Shown here piece after piece: positions 1-7,934 of a DNA stretch of 64,000 nucleotides. The notes under the pieces are model-generated. The model did no database searches. It saw only the letters and a program-made list of their open reading frames with translations, and was not told where the DNA came from. A program made the position numbers and the translations under genes. Each line of letters begins with the position of its first letter. Position 1 is the stretch's first letter. The stretch is from positions 1 to 64,000 of the forward strand of contig JBAZVN010000012.1 of the NCBI GenBank assembly GCA_041660815.1, read 5' to 3'. The DNA is from PALSA-1006 sp041660815 (lineage in GTDB: Bacteria > Pseudomonadota > Gammaproteobacteria > Burkholderiales > Gallionellaceae).

Positions 1-76
1 CCACACTAATCGGTTGTTTTATTTAATATTTTAAAGAACTTTTTTACCGCTTGTTCGTCGCCTTGGCTTCGAAGAG
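1..76 (-). promoter_or_regulatory. Leader of an rRNA operon (boxA region), running off the left edge
   Basis: Read on the minus strand, this segment has a boxA-like GTTCTTTAAAA at about 28-38 and ends in CCGATTAGTGTGG, the typical sequence just before mature 16S rRNA processing sites in betaproteobacteria. The 16S gene itself lies outside the window. The identification rests on leader resemblance plus the two strong promoters directly upstream. Confidence 0.7.
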
Positions 77-82
77 GTGCGC

Positions 83-110
83 ATTATATAGATCGTTTTA
101 ACTTCGTCAA
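83..110 (-). promoter_or_regulatory. Proximal rRNA operon promoter
   Basis: On the minus strand a -35 TTGACG (105-110) and a perfect -10 TATAAT (83-88) are separated by 16 bp, followed by a GC-rich discriminator (GCGCACC). This layout is typical of stringently controlled stable-RNA promoters. The sequence closely matches the second promoter at 185-212, so the two form a tandem pair. Confidence 0.8.
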
Positions 111-184
111 CCTTTATTTTTTACACCACGCTTTCTACTTCTTTTTACCGCTTCCTTCGCTGCCGTAGCAGCAAGAGGGCGCGC

Positions 185-212
185 ATTATATCGATTGCTT
201 TAACTTCGTCAA
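185..212 (-). promoter_or_regulatory. Distal rRNA operon promoter
   Basis: This is a near-copy of the proximal promoter about 100 bp upstream: TTGACG (207-212), 16-bp spacer, TATAAT (185-190), and discriminator GCGCGCC. The shared stretch extends beyond the hexamers (TTGACGAAGTTAAA in both). Together they are a P1/P2-type tandem arrangement in front of the leftward rRNA operon. Confidence 0.78.
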
Positions 213-251
213 CCAATATTTTCTTTGCTTCTAAATTCTTTCTTCTTAGGG

Positions 252-325
<74 letters not shown>

Positions 326-341
326 TCTGCGAAGGGGGCGC

Positions 342-370
342 ACTATAGTCAATCTCGCCTTCCGAGTCAA
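342..370 (-). promoter_or_regulatory. Promoter of the initiator tRNA
   Basis: Minus-strand TTGACT (365-370), 17-bp spacer and TATAGT (342-347) lie just upstream of the tRNA, followed by a GC-rich discriminator (GCGCCCCC). That is the expected architecture for a growth-rate-controlled stable-RNA gene. Confidence 0.7.
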
Positions 371-495
371 CAACATTTCTCACTCTTATTGCCGCATCTT
401 TAATAAACAATGCATTAACTTTTTGCAATTTGATATTTTTGGGAAATACTTTGCAGAAAACGCATAACTTGTCCTAAACTTGCTCTCAATTCACC

Positions 496-966
496 ATGAA
501 AAACTTACTTTTCTTATCTCTACTGCTATTTTTGACTGGTTGCGGCTCTGCCCCGCGGCAATCTATTCATTATTCCAATATCGCTCATCAAGACATGAAT
601 GAAGTCATTATGTATGCGGTGAGTCTCGCTGATACCCCTTATGTATATGGCGGATCGACGCCGGTTACCGGCTTTGACTGCAGCGGATTTGTAGTACATG
701 TGTTCAAGCAAACCTTGGGCGTCTCATTGCCCCGCACGAGTGCCGAGATTGGACAAAGCGGCATACCAATCAATTCCAAACAGTTACGCCCGGGTGATTT
801 GGTGTTTTTTAATACGCAGCGGCAAGCAAATTCGCATGTGGGGATTTTTGTTGGTGAAGGCAAGTTTGTACATGCCCCCAAAAAAGGCAGCCGTATCCGG
901 GTAGAAAAGATGCAGGGAAAATATTGGGCAAGCCGCTATAACGGCGCAAGACGTATCAAGGCTTAG
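496..966 (+). CDS. NlpC/P60-family cell-wall endopeptidase lipoprotein
   Basis: This is a 156-residue secreted peptidoglycan endopeptidase of the NlpC/P60 family. A lipoprotein signal ends in the lipobox LTGC, making Cys16 the lipidated residue. The catalytic Cys62 sits in GFDCSGF, with His114 in NSHVGIF and a third polar residue near His126 completing the family triad. The length matches the short single-domain lipoproteins of the Spr type. It probably cleaves peptide cross-bridges in the periplasm, anchored to the outer membrane. It converges on mltB, another wall enzyme, with an 11-nt 3' overlap. Confidence 0.88.
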   Translation: MKNLLFLSLLLFLTGCGSAPRQSIHYSNIAHQDMNEVIMYAVSLADTPYVYGGSTPVTGFDCSGFVVHVFKQTLGVSLPRTSAEIGQSGIPINSKQLRPGDLVFFNTQRQANSHVGIFVGEGKFVHAPKKGSRIRVEKMQGKYWASRYNGARRIKA

Positions 967-1921
967 CGTGCCGCGCTGTATGCAGGGCTTGCGCCAATTG
1001 ATAGACGGACATTGCGTAAAAATTGCTGTTGTTATACAGGGTGATAACGCGGAAGTTATTAAATATCAACCAATATTCTTTTCCCTGCGCGATCGTAAAA
1101 TCCAATAACCATGCAGGAGGAATATTTCCGTTTTTTTCGTCACGAAGCTTGATACCAGCCTCCGACCAAACCGCAAGCGTATGCGGATTGCCATCAATTA
1201 ACGGAGCATTTTCGTTAAGCAGCGAAGCCAGAAGTGCAACCGGCTCCCCCTTATTCCAGCCATATTGCTTCAGATAGTTTGCCACACTGCCAATCGCGTC
1301 TTCCGGCTCATTTAATAGATCAACTTTGCCATTCCCGTTAAAATCTAGCGCATATTTACGATAACTACTGGGCATAAATTGCGGAATACCCATGGCACCG
1401 GCATAAGAGGATTTAATTTCAAGCAGATTAAATTTTTGCTCTCGTGCCAAAAGAAAATACTCCCGCAATTCTTTGCGAAAAAATTCAGCACGACGTGGAT
1501 AGTCAAACGCCAAGGTAGTTAGCGCATCTAAAGTGCGGAACCGCCCCGCCTGTCGGTCATACAAGGTTTCCACGCCAATCACAGCCACAATAATTTCCTG
1601 GGGGATGCCGAATTTTTTCTCCGCTCGTTTGAGTGCTTTGGGATAACTTTTCCAAAACTTCACACCGCCGGTAATTCGTTGTGAATTTATAAATGCTGCA
1701 CGATACTCCAGCCAGGGTTTACTCGTAGAAGGCGCTGAAATGGCCGCAATAACGTCAGGTCGATGCTCTGCCAGTTGAAGTGTCTGCACCAGTTCATTGC
1801 GGTCAAAGTTGTGTTTCTCCACCATTTCATCAATGAATTGCGGAATTCCAGGTAAATCAGCCGCATGTGCAGTAGGATTTACCAAAAATAATAACAAGGA
1901 AAAACACAGGGAATATTTCAT
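956..1921 (-). CDS. mltB: Membrane-bound lytic murein transglycosylase B-like
   Basis: This 321-residue protein cleaves the MurNAc-GlcNAc bond of peptidoglycan with formation of 1,6-anhydroMurNAc. A Sec signal peptide (residues 1-20) ends AHA. The catalytic glutamate is probably Glu118 in VIGVETLYDRQ, and the SLT_2 signature GAMGIPQFMPSSY follows at about 185. No lipobox Cys is present, so this copy looks soluble-periplasmic, unlike E. coli MltB. It is monocistronic and shares its 3' end with the NlpC/P60 gene on the other strand. Confidence 0.9.
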   Translation of the reverse strand: MKYSLCFSLLLFLVNPTAHAADLPGIPQFIDEMVEKHNFDRNELVQTLQLAEHRPDVIAAISAPSTSKPWLEYRAAFINSQRITGGVKFWKSYPKALKRAEKKFGIPQEIIVAVIGVETLYDRQAGRFRTLDALTTLAFDYPRRAEFFRKELREYFLLAREQKFNLLEIKSSYAGAMGIPQFMPSSYRKYALDFNGNGKVDLLNEPEDAIGSVANYLKQYGWNKGEPVALLASLLNENAPLIDGNPHTLAVWSEAGIKLRDEKNGNIPPAWLLDFTIAQGKEYWLIFNNFRVITLYNNSNFYAMSVYQLAQALHTARHAKP

Positions 1922-2002
1922 AACACTCGCATTTTACTCGACAGGTTAAGCTGGCACTGATAAATTTGGCACATTCTCCTTAACTCCACCGGAAAAATTA
2001 AC

Positions 2003-2959
2003 ATGCAAAAAACGACACAACATCATCGCCTGATCATTTTGGGCTCCGGCCCGGCAGGATATACCGCAGCTGTATATGCCGCTCGTGCCAACCTTCAACC
2101 GGTACTCATTACCGGCCTCGCGCAAGGTGGCCAACTGATGACCACCACCGAAGTTGATAACTGGCCTGCCGATCCAAATGGCGTACAGGGGCCGGAATTA
2201 ATGCAACGTTTTCAACAGCATGCAGAACGCTTCAATACCGAAATTATTTTCGATCACATTCATACTGCAAAACTACAGCAAAAACCGTTTTTACTGACCG
2301 GCGATGCGGGTAGCTATACTTGCGACGCGCTAATTATTTGCACGGGCGCCTCGGCACAATATCTTGGCCTTCCCTCCGAAGAAGCTTTTATGGGGAAAGG
2401 GGTTTCCGGTTGCGCCACCTGCGACGGTTTTTTCTATCGCAACAAACCCGTAGCGGTCATCGGTGGCGGCAATACTGCCGTTGAAGAAGCGCTATATTTG
2501 GCAAATATCGCCAGCCACGTTTCCCTGGTTCACCGCCGCGACAGTTTTCGTGCCGAGCGCATCATGATTGACCATCTAATGGAAAAAGTTAAAGAGGGAA
2601 AAATCACCCTGCAACTCAATCAAGTCCTGGATGAGGTTCTGGGCGATGCGAGTGGTGTAACCGGCGCACGTTTGAAACAAGTGCAAGGCGGAGCAACCCA
2701 AGATATTACCGTTGACGGGGTATTCATCGCGATCGGCCACAAACCCAACACCGATATTTTTACCGGGCAACTCGAGATGGACAGCGGTTATATTTTGACG
2801 CGCGGCGGCAGTCGCGGCAACGCCACTGCAACCAGCATTTCCGGCGTATTTGCAGCGGGTGACGTGCAGGATCAAATGTATCGGCAAGCCTGTACCAGTG
2901 CCGCCACCGGCTGCATGGCAGCGCTCGATGCGGACAAATACCTCGCAGCACTTGGCTAA
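2003..2959 (+). CDS. trxB: Thioredoxin-disulfide reductase
   Basis: This flavoprotein reduces thioredoxin with NADPH in the cytoplasm. Its 318 residues match the usual low-molecular-weight form. It has the FAD-binding GSGPAGYTAAVYAAR at the N-terminus, the redox-active CATC (Cys137/Cys140), the NADPH-binding GGGNTAVEEA, and the C-terminal FAD motif FAAGDVQD followed by RQACTSAATGCMAALDA. The start ATG follows a purine-rich stretch (ccggaaaaattaac). The smr-domain gene begins directly after the stop codon, so the two are probably co-transcribed. Confidence 0.96.
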   Translation: MQKTTQHHRLIILGSGPAGYTAAVYAARANLQPVLITGLAQGGQLMTTTEVDNWPADPNGVQGPELMQRFQQHAERFNTEIIFDHIHTAKLQQKPFLLTGDAGSYTCDALIICTGASAQYLGLPSEEAFMGKGVSGCATCDGFFYRNKPVAVIGGGNTAVEEALYLANIASHVSLVHRRDSFRAERIMIDHLMEKVKEGKITLQLNQVLDEVLGDASGVTGARLKQVQGGATQDITVDGVFIAIGHKPNTDIFTGQLEMDSGYILTRGGSRGNATATSISGVFAAGDVQDQMYRQACTSAATGCMAALDADKYLAALG

Positions 2960-3490
2960 ATGATGAGTAAGCCTCCGGAACAGGAAAGCGACTTGTTCCG
3001 GCAGGTTTTGCAAGACGTTACCCCGCTCAAACCTTCGGGACGAATCGCCCCGGTTCGCCCTCCTCTCAAATATCCGCCCCCTCAGCAAATTCATAGCACC
3101 TCCCCAATCGACAACTTGTCCGATCATGGTGCGCCAGATACGCCCGTTAACGAATTCTTGCGTGACGGCTTGAATCGCATGACGCTGCGCCAACTAAGAC
3201 GCGGCAAGTGGCCGATTCAGGATCAACTGGATCTACACGGCCTGGACAGCGAAATGGCCAGAAAATTATTGGGGGAATTTTTACTGGATGCCGCACAGCG
3301 CGAATTGCGCTGCATCAACATCATTCACGGCAAGGGATGGCGCAGCGATGGACGCGAAGGAATCCTAAAAACCCTCACCCGTCACTGGCTAACGCAACAC
3401 CCGCAGGTACTGGCATTTTGTGAAGCACCACAAAATGCCGGCGGAGGCGGTGCGGTATGGGTGCTGCTTAAACAAATTACAGCGCGTTAA
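2960..3490 (+). CDS. Smr-domain protein
   Basis: This 176-residue protein has a variable, proline-rich N-terminal half and a C-terminal Smr domain. The DLHG motif is in LDLHGLDSEMAR, and the HGKGxxS motif is in IIHGKGWRSDGREGILK. The domain is found in MutS2 and stand-alone nucleases acting on nucleic acids, and the YdaL/SmrA-type stand-alone form fits best by size. The start abuts the trxB stop codon with no gap. The 3' end overlaps the convergent GlcG-like gene by 14 nt. The cellular role is not established from sequence. Confidence 0.85.
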   Translation: MMSKPPEQESDLFRQVLQDVTPLKPSGRIAPVRPPLKYPPPQQIHSTSPIDNLSDHGAPDTPVNEFLRDGLNRMTLRQLRRGKWPIQDQLDLHGLDSEMARKLLGEFLLDAAQRELRCINIIHGKGWRSDGREGILKTLTRHWLTQHPQVLAFCEAPQNAGGGGAVWVLLKQITAR

Positions 3491-3872
3491 CGCCGGCCTG
3501 CGCAACTTGCCCGTCCTGAAACGACTTAACCCCGCTGATCCCGATTGCACCAATCACCACCTCATCGTGCAGCAAGGGCACCCCACCCTCGGCGGGAATC
3601 ACCCCCGGCAACGCCAGATGAATTAATCGGCCATTCATCACTGCATCTTCAGAAACCTTTGTTGGCATCTGTAACGCGGCGGCAGCTCGCGCTTTGGTAA
3701 TGGCCGTTTCAACGCTACCGAAACGTGTGTCGTGACTGCGCTGCAGGTACAGCAGATGACCGCCATCATCCACTACCGCAACAGTAACTTTCCAATTATT
3801 GGCGAGCGCCTCCGCTTCAGCCGCGGCGGCAATGCGCTTCGCATCATCAAGACTGAGGATAGGTTTATTCAT
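3477..3872 (-). CDS. GlcG/HbpS-family (DUF336) heme-binding-like protein
   Basis: This 131-residue cytosolic protein is of the GlcG/HbpS fold. Family features are the N-terminal LDDAKRIAAAAEAEA, VAVVDDGGHLLYLQR, AITKARAAAAL, and the glycine-rich IPAEGGVPLLHDEVVIGAIGIS. Relatives bind heme or degradation intermediates and are often attached to unrelated operons. Here it is the last gene of the exbB-to-adk operon and overlaps the adk stop by one base. Its role in that operon is unknown. Confidence 0.8.
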   Translation of the reverse strand: MNKPILSLDDAKRIAAAAEAEALANNWKVTVAVVDDGGHLLYLQRSHDTRFGSVETAITKARAAAALQMPTKVSEDAVMNGRLIHLALPGVIPAEGGVPLLHDEVVIGAIGISGVKSFQDGQVAQAGVNAL

Positions 3873-4528
3873 TACGCGCCCAATGCGGCTATCACTTTTT
3901 CACGAATGGACTCCACGCTACCCACGCCGGGAACATGCACCACTTTCGGTGCTTTTGCGTCACCCGATGCCGACCAAGCAGTATAGTAATCAACCAGAGG
4001 CTTGGTTTGTTCGTGATAAACATTCAGGCGTTTAACCACGGTTTCTTCCGCATCATCGGGACGCTGCACTAAATCTTCACCGGTTACATCGTCTTTGCCC
4101 GCGATTTTCGGCGGATTGAAAATCGTGTGGTAAGTACGCCCCGAGGCCAAATGTACGCGGCGGCCACTCATACGCTGAATAATCTCGCTATCTTCCACGT
4201 CAATTTCCACCACGAAATCAATCCCAATATCCGCATCTTTCATCGCCTGAGCTTGCGGAATCGTACGGGGAAATCCGTCGAACAAAAATCCCTTGGCACA
4301 ATCGGTTTCTTTGATTCGCTCTTTCACCAAATTAATGATGATTTCATCGGACACCAGCTTACCCTCATCCATAATTTTTTTTGCCGCCACGCCCAACGGT
4401 GAACCGGCTTTAACCGCCGCGCGCAACATATCGCCGGTGGAGATTTGCGGAATACCATATTTGTCTTTGATCAAATTTGCCTGCGTGCCTTTACCGGCCC
4501 CGGGTGCGCCCAAAAGAATAAGTCTCAT
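3872..4528 (-). CDS. adk: Adenylate kinase
   Basis: Adenylate kinase catalyses ATP + AMP = 2 ADP. The 218-residue long form has the P-loop GAPGAGKGTQA at residues 7-17, the AMP-binding STGDMLRAAV, the FLFDGFPRTIPQA motif, and a full LID domain (RRVHLASGRTYH...). The LID lacks the four-Cys zinc site, as usual for proteobacteria. The start overlaps the kdsB stop by 4 nt, so translation is probably coupled. Confidence 0.97.
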   Translation of the reverse strand: MRLILLGAPGAGKGTQANLIKDKYGIPQISTGDMLRAAVKAGSPLGVAAKKIMDEGKLVSDEIIINLVKERIKETDCAKGFLFDGFPRTIPQAQAMKDADIGIDFVVEIDVEDSEIIQRMSGRRVHLASGRTYHTIFNPPKIAGKDDVTGEDLVQRPDDAEETVVKRLNVYHEQTKPLVDYYTAWSASGDAKAPKVVHVPGVGSVESIREKVIAALGA

Positions 4529-5307
4529 GCTGTTGCTCCTTGTGTGATTGATGCTGCAAAAAGTGCGCGGGCCGCAAACAAATCCTGTTCGGTATCGACT
4601 CCGCTGGGTGGCGCGTCATGCGTGATAGAAACGCCGATTTTATAGCCATGCCATAGCGCGCGCAGCTGTTCCAGCGCCTCTATTTGTTCAATGGCAGCAG
4701 GTGTTAATTTATTGTATATACGTAAAAAACTGGCGCGATACGCATAAATTCCAATATGCCGCAGAATCGGCATATTGGCCGGCAACACCTCCCCTTTGGC
4801 AAACGCATCGCGCGGGTACGGAATCGGTGCGCGGCTAAAATAAAGCGCATTACCAGCTTTATCAATGACCGCTTTAACGATGTTCGGGTTACGCAGTGAC
4901 GCTTCATCGTGGATCGGATGGCACGCGGTCGCGATGGCGCATTCGGGGTGATCGTGCAAATGTTGCGCGACGGCCTTGATTAAACTGGGGGGAATCAGCG
5001 GCTCATCGCCCTGCACATTCACCACGATGGTGTCATCCGCCCACCCCTGCAGCGCCACGACTTCGGCCAATCTATCGGTACCACTGCTGTGATCTTCGCG
5101 CGTCATGCAGGCGCTTAAACCGTGCAGCTCGGCTGCTGCAATAATCGGCGCATAATCCGTTGCAATAACGATTTGCTGCGCGCCGCTTTTGCCAGCCTGT
5201 TCCGCCACGCGCACCACCATCGGCTTACCGCCGATATCCAACAACGGCTTGCCCGGTAAACGGGTGGACGCGAAGCGCGCGGGGATAACAACCTGGAAAG
5301 CCAGCAT
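4525..5307 (-). CDS. kdsB: 3-deoxy-manno-octulosonate cytidylyltransferase
   Basis: KdsB activates Kdo as CMP-Kdo for inner-core lipopolysaccharide synthesis in the cytoplasm. The 260-residue protein begins with the nucleotidyltransferase motif IPARFASTRLPGKPL and has VNVQGDEPLIP (metal and Kdo binding) in the middle. It overlaps the Trm112-like gene by one base upstream and adk by 4 nt downstream. The lpxK-ycaR-kdsB order is the same as in enterobacteria. Confidence 0.96.
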   Translation of the reverse strand: MLAFQVVIPARFASTRLPGKPLLDIGGKPMVVRVAEQAGKSGAQQIVIATDYAPIIAAAELHGLSACMTREDHSSGTDRLAEVVALQGWADDTIVVNVQGDEPLIPPSLIKAVAQHLHDHPECAIATACHPIHDEASLRNPNIVKAVIDKAGNALYFSRAPIPYPRDAFAKGEVLPANMPILRHIGIYAYRASFLRIYNKLTPAAIEQIEALEQLRALWHGYKIGVSITHDAPPSGVDTEQDLFAARALFAASITQGATA

Positions 5308-5492
5308 CAGAGCTTCTCGATTTCTTCCGCAGATAATTTTCGCGCTTCATCGGCCAACATCACCGGAATATCGTCCTTGATTGCATAGGCTAATTTATCG
5401 GCTTTGCAGATCAATTCCTGTTCGGATTTACGGTAAATCAAGGGCGATTTGCACAACGGGCAGACTAAAATTTCGAGCAGTTTGGCATCCAT
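5307..5492 (-). CDS. Trm112/YcaR-family small protein
   Basis: This 61-residue protein contains the family core LLEILVCPLCKSPL followed by DIPVMLADEAR. The zinc-ribbon-like fold keeps only the first CxxC pair, as in E. coli YcaR. It lies between lpxK and kdsB with one-base overlaps on both sides. Members are thought to act as small activators of partner enzymes; the partner here is unknown. Confidence 0.9.
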   Translation of the reverse strand: MDAKLLEILVCPLCKSPLIYRKSEQELICKADKLAYAIKDDIPVMLADEARKLSAEEIEKL

Positions 5493-6478
5493 TATTTTTT
5501 AATCTTTTCTATGATGAGTTGGGCGAGAACCGGATTGATTTGCGCGTCGACACGCAACACCCAGCATTGTTCAGTGGCGAATGCGGCGCATTTTACCGCA
5601 TCTTTTTCGGTCATGAGTAGCGCATCCGCATCATCGAATTCAATATCGGAAGAGGTATAAGCATAATGATCAGGAAAAGCATGCGCTTGCACCTGCAACC
5701 CCAACTTTTCGAGATGCAAAAAAAAACGTGCGGGATGCCCGATACCCGCCAGCGCGTGAATGCGCTGCCCGGCAAAGTCGCCGGCAGAGACAATCCGCTC
5801 GGGATTCAGCAAATTATAAAAATGCGTCCCGTCCAGCCGCATGGTGAATTCATCCTCGCTCCCAACCTCACCATTAAGAACAATAAAATCCACCGACTTC
5901 AGCCGTGAAACAGGCTCACGCAACGGCCCCGCCGGAAGCAACAAGCCATTGCCGAAACGCCGCTGTCCATCGATCAGCACAATCTCCACATCACGCTGCA
6001 AGCGGTAATGCTGCAAACCATCGTCGCTCAAAATCACATCGCATTCCGGATGCGCTTGCAACACGGCTTGCGCCACCGCCGGGCGATCCCGGCCGATCCA
6101 GACCGGGCATAAATTCCGCTGCACCATCAGCAACGGCTCATCGCCCACCTCATCGGGTGAATCGTTTGACTGCACGGCACGCGACGCGTTGGAATGAGTT
6201 TGATTTGCAGGGGTGTAACCACGACTGATGATGGCCGGATGCCAGCCCTCGTCCAATAACTGCTGCGCCAACCACAGGGTAAACGGCGTCTTGCCGGTTC
6301 CGCCCACACTAATATTGCCGACGACGACAACGGGAACCGGAAGTTTGACGCTGCACAAAATGCCGCCACGGAAAAGTTCATAACGCAGCGCAACCAACAC
6401 ACGCAACAGCAAACTTAACGGCCACAGCAATAAATGCAGAATTGATAATCGATACCAATATTGCTCAATACCCCTCAT
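5492..6478 (-). CDS. lpxK: Tetraacyldisaccharide 4'-kinase
   Basis: LpxK phosphorylates the 4' position of the lipid A disaccharide at the cytoplasmic face of the inner membrane. The 328-residue protein has an N-terminal hydrophobic segment (LHLLLWPLSLLLRVLVAL), a Walker A motif GNISVGGTGKTPF, and ILSDDGLQHYRLQRDVEI, the family signature around the second nucleotide-binding loop. It is embedded between exbD (16-nt gap) and ycaR (one-base overlap) in an envelope operon. Confidence 0.95.
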   Translation of the reverse strand: MRGIEQYWYRLSILHLLLWPLSLLLRVLVALRYELFRGGILCSVKLPVPVVVVGNISVGGTGKTPFTLWLAQQLLDEGWHPAIISRGYTPANQTHSNASRAVQSNDSPDEVGDEPLLMVQRNLCPVWIGRDRPAVAQAVLQAHPECDVILSDDGLQHYRLQRDVEIVLIDGQRRFGNGLLLPAGPLREPVSRLKSVDFIVLNGEVGSEDEFTMRLDGTHFYNLLNPERIVSAGDFAGQRIHALAGIGHPARFFLHLEKLGLQVQAHAFPDHYAYTSSDIEFDDADALLMTEKDAVKCAAFATEQCWVLRVDAQINPVLAQLIIEKIKK

Positions 6479-6494
6479 AGTCTATTTCGAGAGA

Positions 6495-6917
6495 CTATTT
6501 CGCTGCATTTTGCGTGGTAAAAGTGATGCGCCCGAAGCCCGCAACCCGCGCGGCTTCCATGATATTGATGACTGATTGGTGCGGCGCTTTGGCGTCGGCA
6601 CTAATCACAATAACCGGCTCCGGCTCGTCGCCCGCTGCTTTACGCAGCACCTGGGCAAAATTATTTACCCCGGAGAAAGCGGCATGCGCATTATTGACGG
6701 CGTATTGCTCGGAGGCATCTACTGCCACATAGATCTGCTGGCTTGCGGAAGTTTTCTCTTCTTCGCCGGATGCCTGCGGCAAATTAATCTGCAGCTCCGA
6801 GAACTTTGCGTAACTCGTCGTAACCATCAAGAAAATTAAAATGACCAGCAATACATCAATCATCGGAATCAGATTGATTTCCGGCTCTTCCCGCACTCGA
6901 CCGCGCTGAAAGTTCAT
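6495..6917 (-). CDS. exbD: ExbD/TolR-family proton channel subunit
   Basis: This 140-residue inner-membrane protein has one transmembrane helix near residues 14-36 (INLIPMIDVLLVILIFLMV) and a periplasmic domain. The invariant aspartate of the proton path is in PMIDVLL. It pairs with ExbB (4-nt overlap) to use the proton gradient, classically for TonB or Tol energisation. No tonB or tolA gene is adjacent. ExbBD directly upstream of lpxK is common in betaproteobacteria and may serve envelope functions beyond iron uptake. Confidence 0.92.
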   Translation of the reverse strand: MNFQRGRVREEPEINLIPMIDVLLVILIFLMVTTSYAKFSELQINLPQASGEEEKTSASQQIYVAVDASEQYAVNNAHAAFSGVNNFAQVLRKAAGDEPEPVIVISADAKAPHQSVINIMEAARVAGFGRITFTTQNAAK

Positions 6918-7519
6918 TTGCGTTCGCCGTGTACGATTTCAACCAGTTTGATGGCATGTAATTCCATCTCAAAGGTCAAACTGTCCACCTTGGCGCGGAA
7001 ATGCCGGTAAAAAATCATACTGGGCACGGCCACAATCAAGCCAAACGCGGTGTTGTATAGCGCCACCGAAATACCGTGCGCCAATTCCGCCGGATTGCTT
7101 CCGCCCGCATTTTGCACGCCAAAAATCTCAATCATTCCGACAACAGTTCCAAACAACCCCAGCAAAGGACTGATAGAGGCGATCGTTCCCAACGTGGTTA
7201 AAAAACGATCCATCTCATGACTGGCCCCTCGCCCCGCTTCTTCAATCGCCTCTTTCATGATTTCAGGCGGATTTTTGATATTCTTTAATCCGGCGGCAAA
7301 TACACGCCCCAACGGCGAGTTATCGCTCAACTCTTTAAGCATGGCTGCACTCACCCCGCCTTGCTTGAGTTGCTTGACCGTTGCCTCAAGCAAGTCTTTT
7401 GGAACGATATTATTTTCACGCAAAAAAAGCAGTCGCTCTGCAATCAAAGCCACCGCCACAATGGATGCCACGATTAAAAACCAAATTGGCCAACCTGCTG
7501 CTTCAACAATAGTGAACAC
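6914..7519 (-). CDS. exbB: MotA/TolQ/ExbB-family proton channel protein
   Basis: The 201-residue protein has three predicted helices: an N-terminal one (residues 8-28) and the pair in the C-terminal half around LTTLGTIASISPLLGLFGTVVGMIEIF and GISVALYNTAFGLIVAVPSMIFY. The conserved GLFGTVVGM motif is intact. It is the first gene of the operon running down to the GlcG-like gene, and the only long gap upstream (7520-7934) should hold its promoter. Confidence 0.93.
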   Translation of the reverse strand: MFTIVEAAGWPIWFLIVASIVAVALIAERLLFLRENNIVPKDLLEATVKQLKQGGVSAAMLKELSDNSPLGRVFAAGLKNIKNPPEIMKEAIEEAGRGASHEMDRFLTTLGTIASISPLLGLFGTVVGMIEIFGVQNAGGSNPAELAHGISVALYNTAFGLIVAVPSMIFYRHFRAKVDSLTFEMELHAIKLVEIVHGERK

Positions 7520-7662
7520 GCAATCTCCTCAAGTGTGCTTAAATTTCAAGACGCGAACTGTATCTTTTTACCCCAGTTTGGGCAAGATTCATTTGTTTAA
7601 AGATTAACAAAACAGGCTAACTACCAGCGCTCAAATAGAAATATTATTTAATGCACAAAATC

Positions 7663-7683
7663 TGTGGATAACTTTGTGGATTA
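7663..7683 (-). promoter_or_regulatory. Pair of DnaA-box-like sites
   Basis: The sequence TGTGGATAA (7663-7671) is the exact complement of the DnaA consensus TTATCCACA. A second copy, TGTGGATTA (7675-7683), differs by one base and starts 12 bp later in the same orientation. A weaker related site (TTATCCAAG) starts near 7800. Exact match of the first box is direct observation; DnaA binding is inference. Confidence 0.5.
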
Positions 7684-7812
7684 AACGCTAAGAACTAGGC
7701 TTACCTATTGAACAATCAACTGATTTTAGTTTGTTGCACATTTATTAATCAACAAAATAGCGCTTTAAAAACAAATAGTTACTGTAAGTGCGCAAAATTT
7801 TATCCAAGCACC

Positions 7813-7886
7813 ACCCCGAATAGGCTTTAACCGCAAGGGCTTGTGCATTATTTTAATTTGTCAATATACCTTCGGGGTTATTTTTA
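7813..7886 (+). terminator. Long hairpin followed by T-rich run upstream of xseA
   Basis: ACCCCGAA (7813-7820) pairs with TTCGGGGT (7871-7878), extended by GG/CC past a small bulge, with about 45 nt between the arms and TTATTTTTAA following. This could be an attenuator-like leader of xseA, or the terminator of a short plus-strand transcript. The pairing is visible; function is not established. Confidence 0.35.
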
Positions 7887-7934
7887 ACTAATTAATTGCC
7901 GTTAATTGTGCCCTTTGAATAAAAAGAGAAAAAC

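Larger units (their letters stand above)
7520..7934. other. AT-rich divergent intergenic region between exbB and xseA
   Basis: This 415-bp gene-free stretch separates divergent operons. It is visibly more AT-rich than the flanking genes. It contains a pair of DnaA-box-like nonamers and a long hairpin followed by a T-rich run (listed separately). No convincing open reading frame was seen on either strand. Promoters for exbB and xseA must lie here, but no near-consensus pair was found. Confidence 0.7.

Noticed and set aside
2576..3193. A 205-codon minus-strand frame over trxB and smr
   Set aside because: Antisense to two clear genes, with a composition that does not look like a protein.
7520..7934. 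Chromosomal replication origin
   Set aside because: Only one exact DnaA box and one near-copy, with no dnaA, dnaN, gidA or parAB nearby. A few boxes are not enough.
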